From assembly GCF_008710135.1 (NCBI RefSeq), contig NZ_VYKK01000005.1, forward strand, positions 1 to 64,000: a stretch of DNA of 64,000 bases, written 5' to 3'. The first letter of the stretch is position 1. Each line of letters opens with the position of its first letter. Below are positions 26,032 through 34,059 of this stretch, one piece after another. The stretch is from Paenibacillus spiritus (lineage in GTDB: Bacteria > Bacillota > Bacilli > Paenibacillales > Paenibacillaceae). Both the position numbers and the translations under genes were made by a program. A model generated the notes under the pieces. That model did not search any database and was not told the DNA's origin. It worked only from the letters and a program-made list of their open reading frames with translations.

Positions 26032-27114
26032 ATGAATCTGGCGGAAATGCTCAGTTACGCGGATATCGGTCAGCTCCATGAGATGGCGAACCGGTACCGG
26101 TGTCCGAGTCAGACCCATTCCAAGCATGAACTGATCCAGTCACTGCTGGTGGCGCTTGGCAGCAATCAAGTGCTGGAATCTCTCATTCGGGAAAGCTCCC
26201 GCGCCGATCTCCGGTTCCTGAATGACCTGTTGTTCGATGACCGTCCCTTCCTCACCCCGGAAGATCTGCTGGCAGCCGCCGCCCGGGCGGCCTTCGACGA
26301 AGAAGGGAAGGGAAATCCACGGGAGAGAATCGCCCGGTTCAAGAACGGAGGCTGGCTGTACAGTGGTATTTCCGCACAGTCCCGTTACCTGTACCAGGTG
26401 CCCCGGGATTTGAAGAAGCGGGCCCGGCTCACCATGGGGCGTCTTCTGCAGGAGTCTGTCGGCGGAGCGGAAGAACCGGAAGCTTACCGGGATGAGGGGA
26501 ATCTGGCGGCGGCGGATCTTGAAGCGCTGCTGCGTTTTATCGGAGAGTACCGGCCCGAGATCAGTTTGGACGGCGGCATGCACAGACGGTACCAGCAGCT
26601 CCTGATGAGCGCCCTGCATATCCAGGAGCCTCTGCTCGCCAAGGGAGGCTGGCGGTTCGGCTACGGCCGGGCCTGCGAGCACTATCCGCCAAGGCTTGCG
26701 CTGCTGGCCGACTATGCCAGGCACCGCCGATGGACGGCGGAAGAAGGCGGCCGGCTGGAGCTTACGTCCGCCGGGGCCGAACGGCTGGAAGAAGGAAAAT
26801 CGGAATCGCTGTTAAACCTTTTCTCGTTTTGGTTAAGACTTTATAAAGGCGCAGTACCCAATCTTCCTTCTCTGGTTTATTGGATCAGCACCGCGGCGGC
26901 AGAGAACTGGATTGAAGTGCCTGCGCTCCAGCACAATCTCGATTACCTGATCAAACCGTTCTATTATGATACTCCGGAAACCATTCTGGAGAACCGCATT
27001 CTGCGGACGATGCTTCATTTGGGAATGATTCGAGCCGGCGATACCGCTGCCGGCCCTGTTATCCGGATAACGGAACGGGGACGGGAGGCGGCCGCAGCGG
27101 TGACAGCGGGTTAG
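26032..27114 (+). CDS. Conserved hypothetical protein, helical, DNA-helicase-associated type
   Basis: The 360-residue cytosolic protein has no signal peptide or membrane segment. The N-terminus (LSYADIGQLHEMANRYRCP, then KHELIQSLLVAL) resembles a SAP-like helix-extension-helix, and the rest looks like repeated winged-helix segments (GGRLELTSAGAERLEEGKSE; VIRITERGREAAAAV), a build seen in proteins related to the helicase XPB N-terminal region. That relation is my impression, not a verified match. ATG 26032 follows GCGAGGCG. It precedes a gamma-carbonic anhydrase gene by 31 bases. Confidence 0.7.
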   Translation: MNLAEMLSYADIGQLHEMANRYRCPSQTHSKHELIQSLLVALGSNQVLESLIRESSRADLRFLNDLLFDDRPFLTPEDLLAAAARAAFDEEGKGNPRERIARFKNGGWLYSGISAQSRYLYQVPRDLKKRARLTMGRLLQESVGGAEEPEAYRDEGNLAAADLEALLRFIGEYRPEISLDGGMHRRYQQLLMSALHIQEPLLAKGGWRFGYGRACEHYPPRLALLADYARHRRWTAEEGGRLELTSAGAERLEEGKSESLLNLFSFWLRLYKGAVPNLPSLVYWISTAAAENWIEVPALQHNLDYLIKPFYYDTPETILENRILRTMLHLGMIRAGDTAAGPVIRITERGREAAAAVTAG

Positions 27115-27145
27115 AACGGTCGATCGGGCGCAAAGGAGGGGTAAC

Positions 27146-27697
27146 TTGCGAATCGGGTTAGGGAACTACATACCGCAGCTTCATGAATCGTTCTATGTGG
27201 CGGAAGGAGCCAAGCTGATCGGCGATGTGAGGCTCGGCGAGCGCTCCAGCGTCTGGTTCAATGCCGTGCTCCGGGGCGACCTGGCCCCCGTCCTCATTGG
27301 TCGGCGCTGCAATATCCAGGATGGAGCTATCGGACATGTAGCTAGCGAACACCCTCTGATACTGGAAGACGACATCACAGTGGGACACGGAGCTATTATA
27401 CATGGCTGCCGGATAGGCAGCGGCACATTAGTCGGAATGGGAGCAATTGTACTGAACGGGGCGCAGATCGGTGAATATGCTTTAATAGGAGCCGGGTCGG
27501 TGGTCACCGAGAACAGTATTCTTCCTCCTTATACGCTCTCTCTCGGAACGCCGGCCAAGGTCGTACGGGAGCTGACCGAGCAGGATTTGCTCCGGATGAA
27601 GCGCACCTGCGAGAGCTATATACAGAAAGCCCAAGAATACGGAACTCTCTTACACAGCGGAGGTGTATCGAATGGACAAAATGAAAGCAACCTATGA
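27146..27697 (+). CDS. Gamma-carbonic anhydrase family protein
   Basis: The 183-residue product is a left-handed beta-helix built from hexapeptide repeats, with metal ligands in NIQDGAIGHVAS, ITVGHGAIIHGCRIG. Family members hydrate CO2 or have other, often unknown, acyl or metal-linked roles; catalytic competence is not proven for the Bacillus relatives. A TTG at 27146 is used, 5 bases after AAAGGAGGGG. The last 26 bases overlap the start of the IDEAL-domain gene. Confidence 0.9.
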   Translation: MRIGLGNYIPQLHESFYVAEGAKLIGDVRLGERSSVWFNAVLRGDLAPVLIGRRCNIQDGAIGHVASEHPLILEDDITVGHGAIIHGCRIGSGTLVGMGAIVLNGAQIGEYALIGAGSVVTENSILPPYTLSLGTPAKVVRELTEQDLLRMKRTCESYIQKAQEYGTLLHSGGVSNGQNESNL

Positions 27698-27851
27698 AGT
27701 GATGTTGGGGCTGGCAGCGGAAATGGTCTGGGACGAGGCGCTTCGCAAGCGCCGCTGCGACATCTTGTACCGGGAGATCGACACGGCGCTGGCTGCCGGA
27801 GACGAGAACGCATTCCGCCATCTGACCGAAGAGTTGAAGAGCCTTGCATAA
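27672..27851 (+). CDS. Small IDEAL-domain protein
   Basis: This 59-residue protein ends in the IDEAL signature (ILYREIDTALAAGDENAF followed by HLTEELKSL). The domain occurs in Bacillales proteins such as ComK-regulating or phosphatase-associated factors and mediates protein contacts. Here it stands nearly alone, with 25 residues before the domain. It starts within the 3' end of the carbonic anhydrase gene, with GGAGGTG upstream. Confidence 0.85.
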   Translation: MDKMKATYEVMLGLAAEMVWDEALRKRRCDILYREIDTALAAGDENAFRHLTEELKSLA

Positions 27852-27883
27852 GCAGGACACCATACAGCAACCATCAAGAACGG

Positions 27884-27927
27884 GGACGGCCGCTCTTTCC
27901 AATCGGGAAGAAGCGGCCGTCCTTGTC
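27884..27927 (+). terminator. Intrinsic terminator after the IDEAL gene
   Basis: An 11-bp stem (GGACGGCCGCT with AGCGGCCGTCC) followed by TTGTCT. Confidence 0.7.
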
Positions 27928-27943
27928 TCGAACGGGCGTCAGC

Positions 27944-27973
27944 TTGCAGAGCCAAAACCAAACAAGGTAGAAT
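27944..27973 (+). promoter_or_regulatory. Probable promoter of ypjA-ypjB
   Basis: TTGCAG, 18 bases, TAGAAT. Transcription would begin near 27980, directly before the hairpin at 27984. Confidence 0.5.
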
Positions 27974-27983
27974 AGGAAGGAAC

Positions 27984-28011
27984 GGCCTGATCGCGTGCGG
28001 TCAGGCTTTTT
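27984..28011 (+). terminator. Terminator-like hairpin in the ypjA leader
   Basis: GCCTGA pairs with TCAGGC (inner TCG/CGG) followed by TTTTT. It sits between the promoter and the ypjA ribosome site, so it could act as an attenuator. Confidence 0.6.
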
Positions 28012-28034
28012 GAGGTCTATAAGGAGGACAAGCT

Positions 28035-28694
28035 GTGCGTCGCATTGGAGTCTGGATTCAAGAAGGATTAACCCGCCGATGGGTCATCTGGGCCCTGCTG
28101 GCGATCAATATTCCGGGTACCGTCTACGGGTATATTTGGTATGGGAATCAAATGGACTATACCGCTTCTACACAGCCGGCCTGGGTGCTTCCGTTTGTTC
28201 CCGACAGCCCTACGGCCAGTCTCTTCTTCTCGCTGGCCCTGCTGTTTCTGCTCTATCCGCCCCGGAGCGTAGGGGGAACCGTCGTCCGGAATCTGGTGGA
28301 AGCGCTGGCGGTTGTGACTTCATTCAAATACGGCGTCTGGGCGGTCACGGTTATCCTGGCGGGCGGCTATCAGGGAGGAACGCTGGATCTGAAAGACGGG
28401 ATGTTGATCTTCTCCCATGCGGGAATGGCGCTGGAGGCGCTGCTCTACGCCGGTAAATTCGGCTGCCGCCGCATGATCCCGGCAGCGCTCGGCTGGGCGA
28501 TTCTCAATGATCTGGTGGACTATACCCTTGGCGTATATCCGTGGCTGCCGAGCGAACTGGAGGATAATGTCGTCCAGGTTCAGTATTTCACGCTCATGCT
28601 GAGCCTCTTCAGCGGTGCCTTGGCCTGGCTTGCCTCCCGGGATGACTGGTCGCCGTCAGGCCAAAGACCGCGAACCCGTATGCGGAGGCCATAA
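28035..28694 (+). CDS. ypjA: DUF1405 membrane protein YpjA
   Basis: The 219-residue protein has about six hydrophobic spans (WVIWALLAINIPGTVYGYIW; ASLFFSLALLFLLYPP; VVRNLVEALAVVTSFKYG; ILVDYTLGVYPWLP-type loops) and matches YpjA-like proteins. Function is unknown. GTG 28035 follows AAGGAGGACA. ypjB follows, the order seen in B. subtilis downstream of the qcr genes, which are absent here. Confidence 0.85.
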   Translation: MRRIGVWIQEGLTRRWVIWALLAINIPGTVYGYIWYGNQMDYTASTQPAWVLPFVPDSPTASLFFSLALLFLLYPPRSVGGTVVRNLVEALAVVTSFKYGVWAVTVILAGGYQGGTLDLKDGMLIFSHAGMALEALLYAGKFGCRRMIPAALGWAILNDLVDYTLGVYPWLPSELEDNVVQVQYFTLMLSLFSGALAWLASRDDWSPSGQRPRTRMRRP

Positions 28695-28751
28695 TTTTTG
28701 CAGTTCTACCCCTTGTCCCCCGGCATACATATAGGGCAGGAGGGATGTCTC

Positions 28752-29693
28752 ATGCGACGGCTGTGGGTGCGGATCATGCTGATAGCTGGATTGGTAGGGG
28801 CGGCCGCGCCGCCGGCGGCAAGGGCGGCGGCGACTGGAGACCGGATGTTGGCCGGAACCGGAGAGGCGGGGTTCCGTTCTTTTGCAGCGGCTTCCCGCGG
28901 ACCGCAGCAGACCGGCGAAGCGGAGCGGGCTTCCGCGGCTCCTGCGGCGGATACCATTCTCTCGCCGAAGGCGGGAGCCTTGAAGATGGATGAGGAAGCG
29001 CAGGCGCTGTATGAGCGTGTGCTGGAGGGGGATTTGACCAAAGCCCAGGCGGGAATTGATGAAATATCGCGGCTGTTTCTGGCCGGTTCATTCAAAGGAC
29101 TGACCTCGGTGGAGGGCGTGCAGGCTTTCTCCGGCGCCATTACCGATGTGAAGGACGCGCTCGCCGCCGTACAGATCCAGCCGGACCGGCTGGAGGCGGC
29201 AGCGGCCAGGCTAAGATTTGCCGCCGACAGTCTGGCGCATCCCCGGGCCCCTCTCTGGAGCCAGTCCTACAAGCTGATGGCGGAAGACCTGCGGAATCTG
29301 GAGAAGAGCGCAGCCGCAGGCGACGGAGAAGGATGGGACCGCGCCGTCTCCTCCATTCAGTCCCGGTACAGCCATATCCGGGCAGCCGTGCTGATCTCCC
29401 GGGGCCCGTCCGAAGTCAATGCTTTTGAGAGCTGGCTGAGACAAGCGGCGAACCCCGGCAACGGGGGCGAGCGTCCGGAACGGGCACAGCTTCTTCAGAT
29501 GGTCTCCTACGGGCGCGATGCCCTGCGGACCTTGTTCGGCAAGGAGAAGGATGAGCCTGCGCTGTCGCTGCCGCTGCCGGAACGAACCTTGGGCGGCTGG
29601 GGCTGGTTGGCTTGGGGATTCATTGCCGCCGCTCTGATCTATACGGCCTGGCGCAAATACAGGGGAGGGCAGAAAGCGTGGCGTCCCAGATAG
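28752..29693 (+). CDS. ypjB: Sporulation-associated protein YpjB
   Basis: The 313-residue product has a signal peptide (RIMLIAGLVGAAAPPAARAAA), a helical extracytoplasmic region (ALYERVLEGDLTKAQAGIDE; DALAAVQIQPDRLEAAAARL) and a C-terminal membrane helix (WGWLAWGFIAAALIYTAW). This topology and the position after ypjA fit YpjB, which is described as needed for normal sporulation in B. subtilis; molecular role unknown. ATG 28752 follows GCAGGAGGGA. Confidence 0.8.
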   Translation: MRRLWVRIMLIAGLVGAAAPPAARAAATGDRMLAGTGEAGFRSFAAASRGPQQTGEAERASAAPAADTILSPKAGALKMDEEAQALYERVLEGDLTKAQAGIDEISRLFLAGSFKGLTSVEGVQAFSGAITDVKDALAAVQIQPDRLEAAAARLRFAADSLAHPRAPLWSQSYKLMAEDLRNLEKSAAAGDGEGWDRAVSSIQSRYSHIRAAVLISRGPSEVNAFESWLRQAANPGNGGERPERAQLLQMVSYGRDALRTLFGKEKDEPALSLPLPERTLGGWGWLAWGFIAAALIYTAWRKYRGGQKAWRPR

Positions 29694-29733
29694 CCGCCTG
29701 ATTGCGGATGCCGGTCCCTACAAGCAACAAGCA

Positions 29734-29777
29734 ACCCTGCCGGGAAGAGATGCAGCCTCTCTCCCCGGCAGGGTTCT
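29734..29777. terminator. Terminator between convergent ypjB and ypjC
   Basis: CCCTGCCGGG pairs with CCCGGCAGGG, followed by TTCTTGC; it may serve both strands. Confidence 0.65.
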
Positions 29778-29809
29778 TGCGGTTCCTTATTAGACTTTCT
29801 TAGACTTCA

Positions 29810-30679
29810 TTAGACTTCCCGGAAGCCTTCTCCCTGAACGTCGTGGACGTCGCTGATAATGACAAAAGCTCGGGGATCGACAGACTTGACGAGCTGGCTG
29901 AGCTGCCGGATCTCCTGACGCGACACCACGCAGTAGACCATATGCTTGGCCTGCTTGGAATAAGCGCCGATCGAAGGAATCAGGGTCGCGCTCCGGTCCA
30001 GGTCGGTCGTGACCAGCCGGGCAATCTCTTCGCCGTGGTCGGTAATAATCGTGAAGGCTTTGGCGGCATAGGCGCCTTCCTGGATGAAGTCGATGACCCG
30101 GGAAGCGATGAACACGGCAACCAGCGTGTAGAGCACGCGTTCTTTGGTAATAAAGAGCAGGGAAGCGCCGATGATCACCACGTCGGAGGCGAGAATGAAC
30201 TGGCCCATGCTCCAGCCGAATTTGCGGCCGACGATACGGGCGACGATATCGACGCCGCCGGTTGTTCCGCCGAACCGGAAGACGATGCCGAGTCCGAGTC
30301 CAAGCGTGACGCCCGCGTAGAGCGAGGCCAGAATGAAGTCCTGCTTGGTGGCGAAAGGCTCGATCCAGCCGAGGTGGATCGCCCGTTCGAAGAGCCACAG
30401 GAAGAAGGACAGGGAGCCGATGCCGACGCCGGTATAGACAATCTGGCGGCCGCCGAGCATTTTCCAGCCCATCAGAAAGAGCGGAAGGTTAATCAGCAGC
30501 GTGGTCAGGAAGATCGGAATCCCGAAAGCGTAATTGAGCAGGATTGTAATCCCGGTCACGCCGCCCTCCATTAATTCGTTCGGAAGGATAAAATAGAGAA
30601 GTCCGAAGGCGTAAACAGCCGTTCCCAGCATAATCGGGGCAACGGTTCTGGCGATGGCGTTAAGTTTGGATGAATTCAT
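29810..30679 (-). CDS. ypjC: YitT/DUF2179 family membrane protein
   Basis: The 289-residue product has five to six membrane spans at the N-terminus (IMLGTAVYAFGLLYFILP; TGITILLNYAFGIPIFLTTL; SLYAGVTLGLGLGIVFRFGG with the conserved GGTTGGVDIVARI) and a soluble C-terminal DUF2179 domain (YCVVSRQEIRQLSQLVKSVD, then FVIISDVHDVQGEGFRE), which resembles nitrogen-regulatory-protein-like folds. Function unknown; relatives are numerous in Bacillus. It is transcribed opposite to ypjB and mazG, whereas in B. subtilis ypjC is collinear. Confidence 0.85.
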   Translation of the reverse strand: MNSSKLNAIARTVAPIMLGTAVYAFGLLYFILPNELMEGGVTGITILLNYAFGIPIFLTTLLINLPLFLMGWKMLGGRQIVYTGVGIGSLSFFLWLFERAIHLGWIEPFATKQDFILASLYAGVTLGLGLGIVFRFGGTTGGVDIVARIVGRKFGWSMGQFILASDVVIIGASLLFITKERVLYTLVAVFIASRVIDFIQEGAYAAKAFTIITDHGEEIARLVTTDLDRSATLIPSIGAYSKQAKHMVYCVVSRQEIRQLSQLVKSVDPRAFVIISDVHDVQGEGFREV

Positions 30680-30777
30680 GAGAAATCCCTCGTTGTAGCC
30701 CGATTGAACGGGCGGAATAGGCCGCAGCAGGCGCTCTGTTCCTTAGTATAACCCTGCATGCGGAAGTTAAAAAAGAT

Positions 30778-30806
30778 TTGTCTTCAAAACGTCTTTACGA
30801 TAACAT
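30778..30806 (+). promoter_or_regulatory. Probable promoter of the mazG-dapB-bsh operon
   Basis: TTGTCT, 17 bases, TAACAT, about 50 bases ahead of the mazG-like gene. A TATACT on the minus strand (30750-30745) may serve ypjC. Confidence 0.4.
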
Positions 30807-30854
30807 AGGGGCAAACAGAAGGCAATAAAGACCTGAGGGGATGAGAGAGAAGGT

Positions 30855-31184
30855 ATGAGCAAAAGTCTGGAGGACATCCAGCGGGAAGTCGATGCCTACA
30901 TATCCCAGTTCAAGGAAGGCTATTTCAGTCCGCTCTCCATGCTGGCCCGCATGTCGGAAGAAGTGGGAGAGCTTGCCCGCGAGGTGAACCATCAGTTCGG
31001 CGAGAAGCCGAAGAAGGCCGACGAGGCCGACAATTCCATTGAACTGGAGCTCGGAGACATCCTGTTTATTACGATTTGCTTCGCGAATTCTTTGGGAATC
31101 GACCTTACGGAAGCACACGATAAAGTGATGCACAAGTTCAATACCCGGGACAAGGACCGCTGGACGAGAAAAGACACCGAGTAG
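30855..31184 (+). CDS. ypjD: MazG-like nucleotide pyrophosphohydrolase
   Basis: The 109-residue all-helical protein has the MazG metal-binding pattern EEVGELAREVNHQFG followed by ELELGDILFITICFAN (EExxE and ExxD). Such enzymes hydrolyse non-canonical or excess nucleoside triphosphates. It matches YpjD of B. subtilis, in the same position before dapB. Good GAAGG site before ATG 30855. Confidence 0.92.
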   Translation: MSKSLEDIQREVDAYISQFKEGYFSPLSMLARMSEEVGELAREVNHQFGEKPKKADEADNSIELELGDILFITICFANSLGIDLTEAHDKVMHKFNTRDKDRWTRKDTE

Positions 31185-31230
31185 GCGTCTTCCGCATATG
31201 CTGGAGCATATGACGGAGGTAGGTGCCAAC

Positions 31231-31755
31231 ATGAGTCCCGAGGAATATGTGCAAGAAGCGTACCGCTGCATTTTGCGCAGCGATTTTGCCGAGGCGATTC
31301 TGTGCTTCGAGGCGGCCATTGCCGCCCGGCCGGATGACGCGCAGGTGCGCTACCGCTGTTCCATCACCTATGCGCGGAACGGGCGGCTGGACCGGGCGGT
31401 AGAACATGCGCAGGCTGCGGTGGATCTGGCGGGGGAAGAGCATCCGGAATACCGGCTCCATCTTCAGCATTTGCAGGCGATGACGCTCGTTCAGGAAGCC
31501 CGGAGGCTGTTGGAGCAGGAGAAGGGAAAGGGAATCAATCCCTATCATCCGGTTACCTTATTAAAAGAAGCCGTCTCGCTTGATCCGCTCTACGGAGACG
31601 CCTATGTCTGGCTGGCGCTGGCTTACAGCCGGGTCAACGAGCATCTTCCCGCCATTTCCGCGCTTCGGGAAGTCATCGCGCTTCATCCGGACGATGCGGG
31701 CTTGCGTGAATTAATGAAGGATCTGCAGAAGTCCCTGCGGGGATACATGAAATAA
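31231..31755 (+). CDS. Tetratricopeptide repeat protein
   Basis: The 174-residue protein consists of TPR-like helix pairs (EAYRCILRSDFAEAILCFEA, AQVRYRCSITYARNGRLDRA, GDAYVWLALAYSRVNEHLPA, ISALREVIALHPDDAGLREL). TPR units mediate protein contacts; no partner is evident. ATG 31231 is preceded at 12 bases by GGAGGTAGG. It is inserted between ypjD and dapB compared with B. subtilis. Confidence 0.85.
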   Translation: MSPEEYVQEAYRCILRSDFAEAILCFEAAIAARPDDAQVRYRCSITYARNGRLDRAVEHAQAAVDLAGEEHPEYRLHLQHLQAMTLVQEARRLLEQEKGKGINPYHPVTLLKEAVSLDPLYGDAYVWLALAYSRVNEHLPAISALREVIALHPDDAGLRELMKDLQKSLRGYMK

Positions 31756-31787
31756 CCATTACAGCCGAAAGCGAGGCGCTGCATGAA

Positions 31788-32591
31788 ATGAACCGAAGAA
31801 TCAGGGTAGCCGTATCAGGAGCGGGCGGCCGAATGGGCAAGGAAGTCATCAAGCTGGTGCTGCAGGACGAAGGAATGGAGCTGGCGGCGGCAATCGACCG
31901 TTCTTCGCATGGCGTGGATGCCGGCGGATTGGTTGGATTGGGCGAAGCGGGAGTGCGGGTGACCGATGATCTGGAGACGGCGCTCGCGACCGCCGGAGCG
32001 GATGTTCTCGTGGACTTCACGACCCCGCAGGCCGCGTATACGAATACGTCGCTTGCGATTAAATACGGGGTGCGGCCGGTCATCGGCACGACGGGCTTCA
32101 CGCCCGAGCAGATTGGGGAACTGGACGAGCAGTGCAAGGAACAGGGAATCGGCGGGCTGATTGCGCCGAATTTCTCGATCGGCGCCATTCTGCTGATGCG
32201 GTTTGCGGCGCAGGCCGCCAAGTATTTTCCGCATCTGGAGATCATTGAATACCACGGGGATCAGAAGCTGGATGCTCCGTCGGGAACGGCCGTCAAGACG
32301 GCGGAAATGATATCCGAAGTACGCAAGGAAATGAAGCAGGGCAATCCGCGCGAGGAAGAGACCATTGAAGGGGCGCGCGGCGGCTATTACAACGGGTTTC
32401 GGATTCACAGCGTGCGGCTGCCCGGCATTTTTGCGCAGGAGGAAGTCGTGTTCGGCGACTACGGCCAGACTTTGAAGATTCGTCACGATTCCTACGAGCG
32501 GGCCGGCTATATGCCCGGCGTCAAGCTGGGGATCGAGAAAGTGATGGGTTATACGGGAATGATATACGGATTCGATCATTTTATTGATTAA
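31788..32591 (+). CDS. dapB: 4-Hydroxy-tetrahydrodipicolinate reductase
   Basis: DapB reduces hydroxy-tetrahydrodipicolinate with NAD(P)H in lysine and diaminopimelate synthesis. The 267-residue product has the Rossmann motif VAVSGAGGRMGKEV, DFTTPQA, the GTTGFTPEQ loop, the catalytic EYHGDQKLDAPSGTA with active-site His and Lys, and the C-terminal PGVKLGIEKVMGYTGMIYGF. Normal length. Confidence 0.97.
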   Translation: MNRRIRVAVSGAGGRMGKEVIKLVLQDEGMELAAAIDRSSHGVDAGGLVGLGEAGVRVTDDLETALATAGADVLVDFTTPQAAYTNTSLAIKYGVRPVIGTTGFTPEQIGELDEQCKEQGIGGLIAPNFSIGAILLMRFAAQAAKYFPHLEIIEYHGDQKLDAPSGTAVKTAEMISEVRKEMKQGNPREEETIEGARGGYYNGFRIHSVRLPGIFAQEEVVFGDYGQTLKIRHDSYERAGYMPGVKLGIEKVMGYTGMIYGFDHFID

Positions 32592-32609
32592 GTCAGGGGA
32601 GAACATCGG

Positions 32610-33029
32610 ATGGAAATCGCATTTATCGCACACGACCGCAAGAAGGATGAAATGGTCAATTTTGTAACGGCTTATGAGCATGTGTTCAAGGGCCACGGGC
32701 TGTACTCAACCGGCACGACCGGACAGCGGATCATGGAGGCGACCTCGCTGAAGATCAGCCGCTTCATGTCGGGTCCGCTCGGCGGGGACCAGCAGATCGG
32801 CGCCCTTGTCGCGCAGGACAAGCTGGACCTGATTATATTTATGCGTGATCCGCTGATGGCCCAGCCGCATGAACCGGATATCTCGGCTCTGCTCCGGCTG
32901 TGCGACGTCTACGGCATTCCGGTGGCGACGAACATCGCCACTGCCGAAATTCTGGTAAAGGCAATCGACCGCGGCGATTTCGCCTGGCGCGATCTGGTGC
33001 ATAAATACAAGCCGGGCGTAGACGAATGA
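32610..33029 (+). CDS. mgsA: Methylglyoxal synthase
   Basis: MgsA converts dihydroxyacetone phosphate to methylglyoxal and phosphate. The 139-residue product has [16 protein letters not shown], the phosphate site [21 protein letters not shown] with the catalytic Asp, and [15 protein letters not shown]. It overlaps bshB1 by four bases; bacillithiol, made by the next genes, detoxifies methylglyoxal, so the pairing is functionally sensible. Confidence 0.96.
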   Translation: MEIAFIAHDRKKDEMVNFVTAYEHVFKGHGLYSTGTTGQRIMEATSLKISRFMSGPLGGDQQIGALVAQDKLDLIIFMRDPLMAQPHEPDISALLRLCDVYGIPVATNIATAEILVKAIDRGDFAWRDLVHKYKPGVDE

Positions 33030-33721
33030 AGCTCGATATTCTCGTCTTCGGCGCCCATGCGGACGATGCCGAGATCGGAATGGCCGGTACGATCGCGAAG
33101 CATATCGCGGCTGGATACGACGTCGGCCTCTGCGATCTGACCCGGGCGGAAATGTCCTCGAACGGCACGGTGGAGCGCCGCCTCGAAGAGGCGCGGCAGG
33201 CGGCCGAGACGCTGGGGGTTCCGTACCGCAGCAACCTGAACCTGCCCGACCGGGGGCTGCGCCACACGGAAGAGCAGCTTGCAGCCGTCACGGCGGAGAT
33301 TCGCCGGACCGCTCCGTCCATTGTGTTTGCCCCGTATTGGGAAGACCGCCATCCCGACCATGTCGCTGCAAGCCGGCTGGTCGAGGAGGCCGTATTCAGC
33401 GCCAAGCTGCGCCGTTACATGCCGGATCTCCCGGCTATACCGGCTCCGCAGCTTTATTTTTACTTTATCAATGATGGGGGACCTGCCGATCTGGTGGTCG
33501 ATGTGTCGACATACTACGAGATCAAGGAGCGCGCGCTGGGGTGCTACCGCTCCCAGTTCGAACGGCCCCCGGGCGAAGACGCGGTTGCGACGCCGCTGAC
33601 CGAAGGGTATGTGGAACGGGTGCGCAGCCGCGACATGCTAACCGGCCAGCGCCAGGGCTTCGCCTTGGCGGAGGGGTTCGCCGCCAAGGTTCCGTTCGCG
33701 CTGGACCTGTTCCGGATGTGA
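33026..33721 (+). CDS. bshB1: Bacillithiol biosynthesis deacetylase BshB1
   Basis: BshB1 removes the acetyl group from N-acetylglucosaminyl-malate. The 231-residue zinc enzyme has [17 protein letters not shown] with HxDD ligands, [19 protein letters not shown] with the third ligand, and [17 protein letters not shown]. In B. subtilis it is directly followed by bshA; here a 65-bp repeat array fills the gap. Confidence 0.95.
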   Translation: MKLDILVFGAHADDAEIGMAGTIAKHIAAGYDVGLCDLTRAEMSSNGTVERRLEEARQAAETLGVPYRSNLNLPDRGLRHTEEQLAAVTAEIRRTAPSIVFAPYWEDRHPDHVAASRLVEEAVFSAKLRRYMPDLPAIPAPQLYFYFINDGGPADLVVDVSTYYEIKERALGCYRSQFERPPGEDAVATPLTEGYVERVRSRDMLTGQRQGFALAEGFAAKVPFALDLFRM

Positions 33722-33730
33722 CGAGGCAGC

Positions 33731-34045
33731 TTCCGAAGGAAGTTTTGCTGAAGCAGATTCCTAGTAGCTATATCAACGCAAAACTAGGTGTATGCTCCCG
33801 AAGCGAGTTTTGCTGAAGCAGATTCACAGTAGCTATATCCACGCAAAACTAGGTGTATGCTTCCGAAGGAAGTTTTGCTGAAGCAGATTCCTAGTGGCTA
33901 TATCCACGCAAAACTAGGTGTATGCTTCCGAAGCAAGTTTTGCTGAAGCAGACTCCTAGTAGCTATATCAACGCAAAACTAGGTGTATGCTTCCGAAGCG
34001 AGTTTTGCTGAAGCAGATTCACAGTAGCTATATCCACGCAAAACT
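33731..34045 (+). repeat. Five-copy 65-bp tandem repeat array between bshB1 and bshA
   Basis: Copies begin at 33731, 33796, 33861, 33926 and 33991 (the last is truncated). The AGTTTTGC motif recurs at 33741, 33806, 33871, 33936 and 34001, exactly 65 bases apart. Each copy carries AGTTTTGC and GCAAAACT as an 8-bp inverted repeat about 29 bases apart, plus CCTAG/CTAGG within it in most copies. Copies differ at a few positions (CCTAG or CACAG; AACGC or CACGC). The final GCAAAACT runs into TTGAGGAG, the ribosome site of bshA. The array occupies the whole intergenic space and is transcribed with the operon. It is related to the array at 55248-55510. Confidence 0.95.
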
Positions 34046-34059
34046 TTGAGGAGACGGTT

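Noticed and set aside
33731-34045. CRISPR array
   Set aside because: The units repeat over their full 65 bases, with no unique spacers, and no cas genes are nearby.
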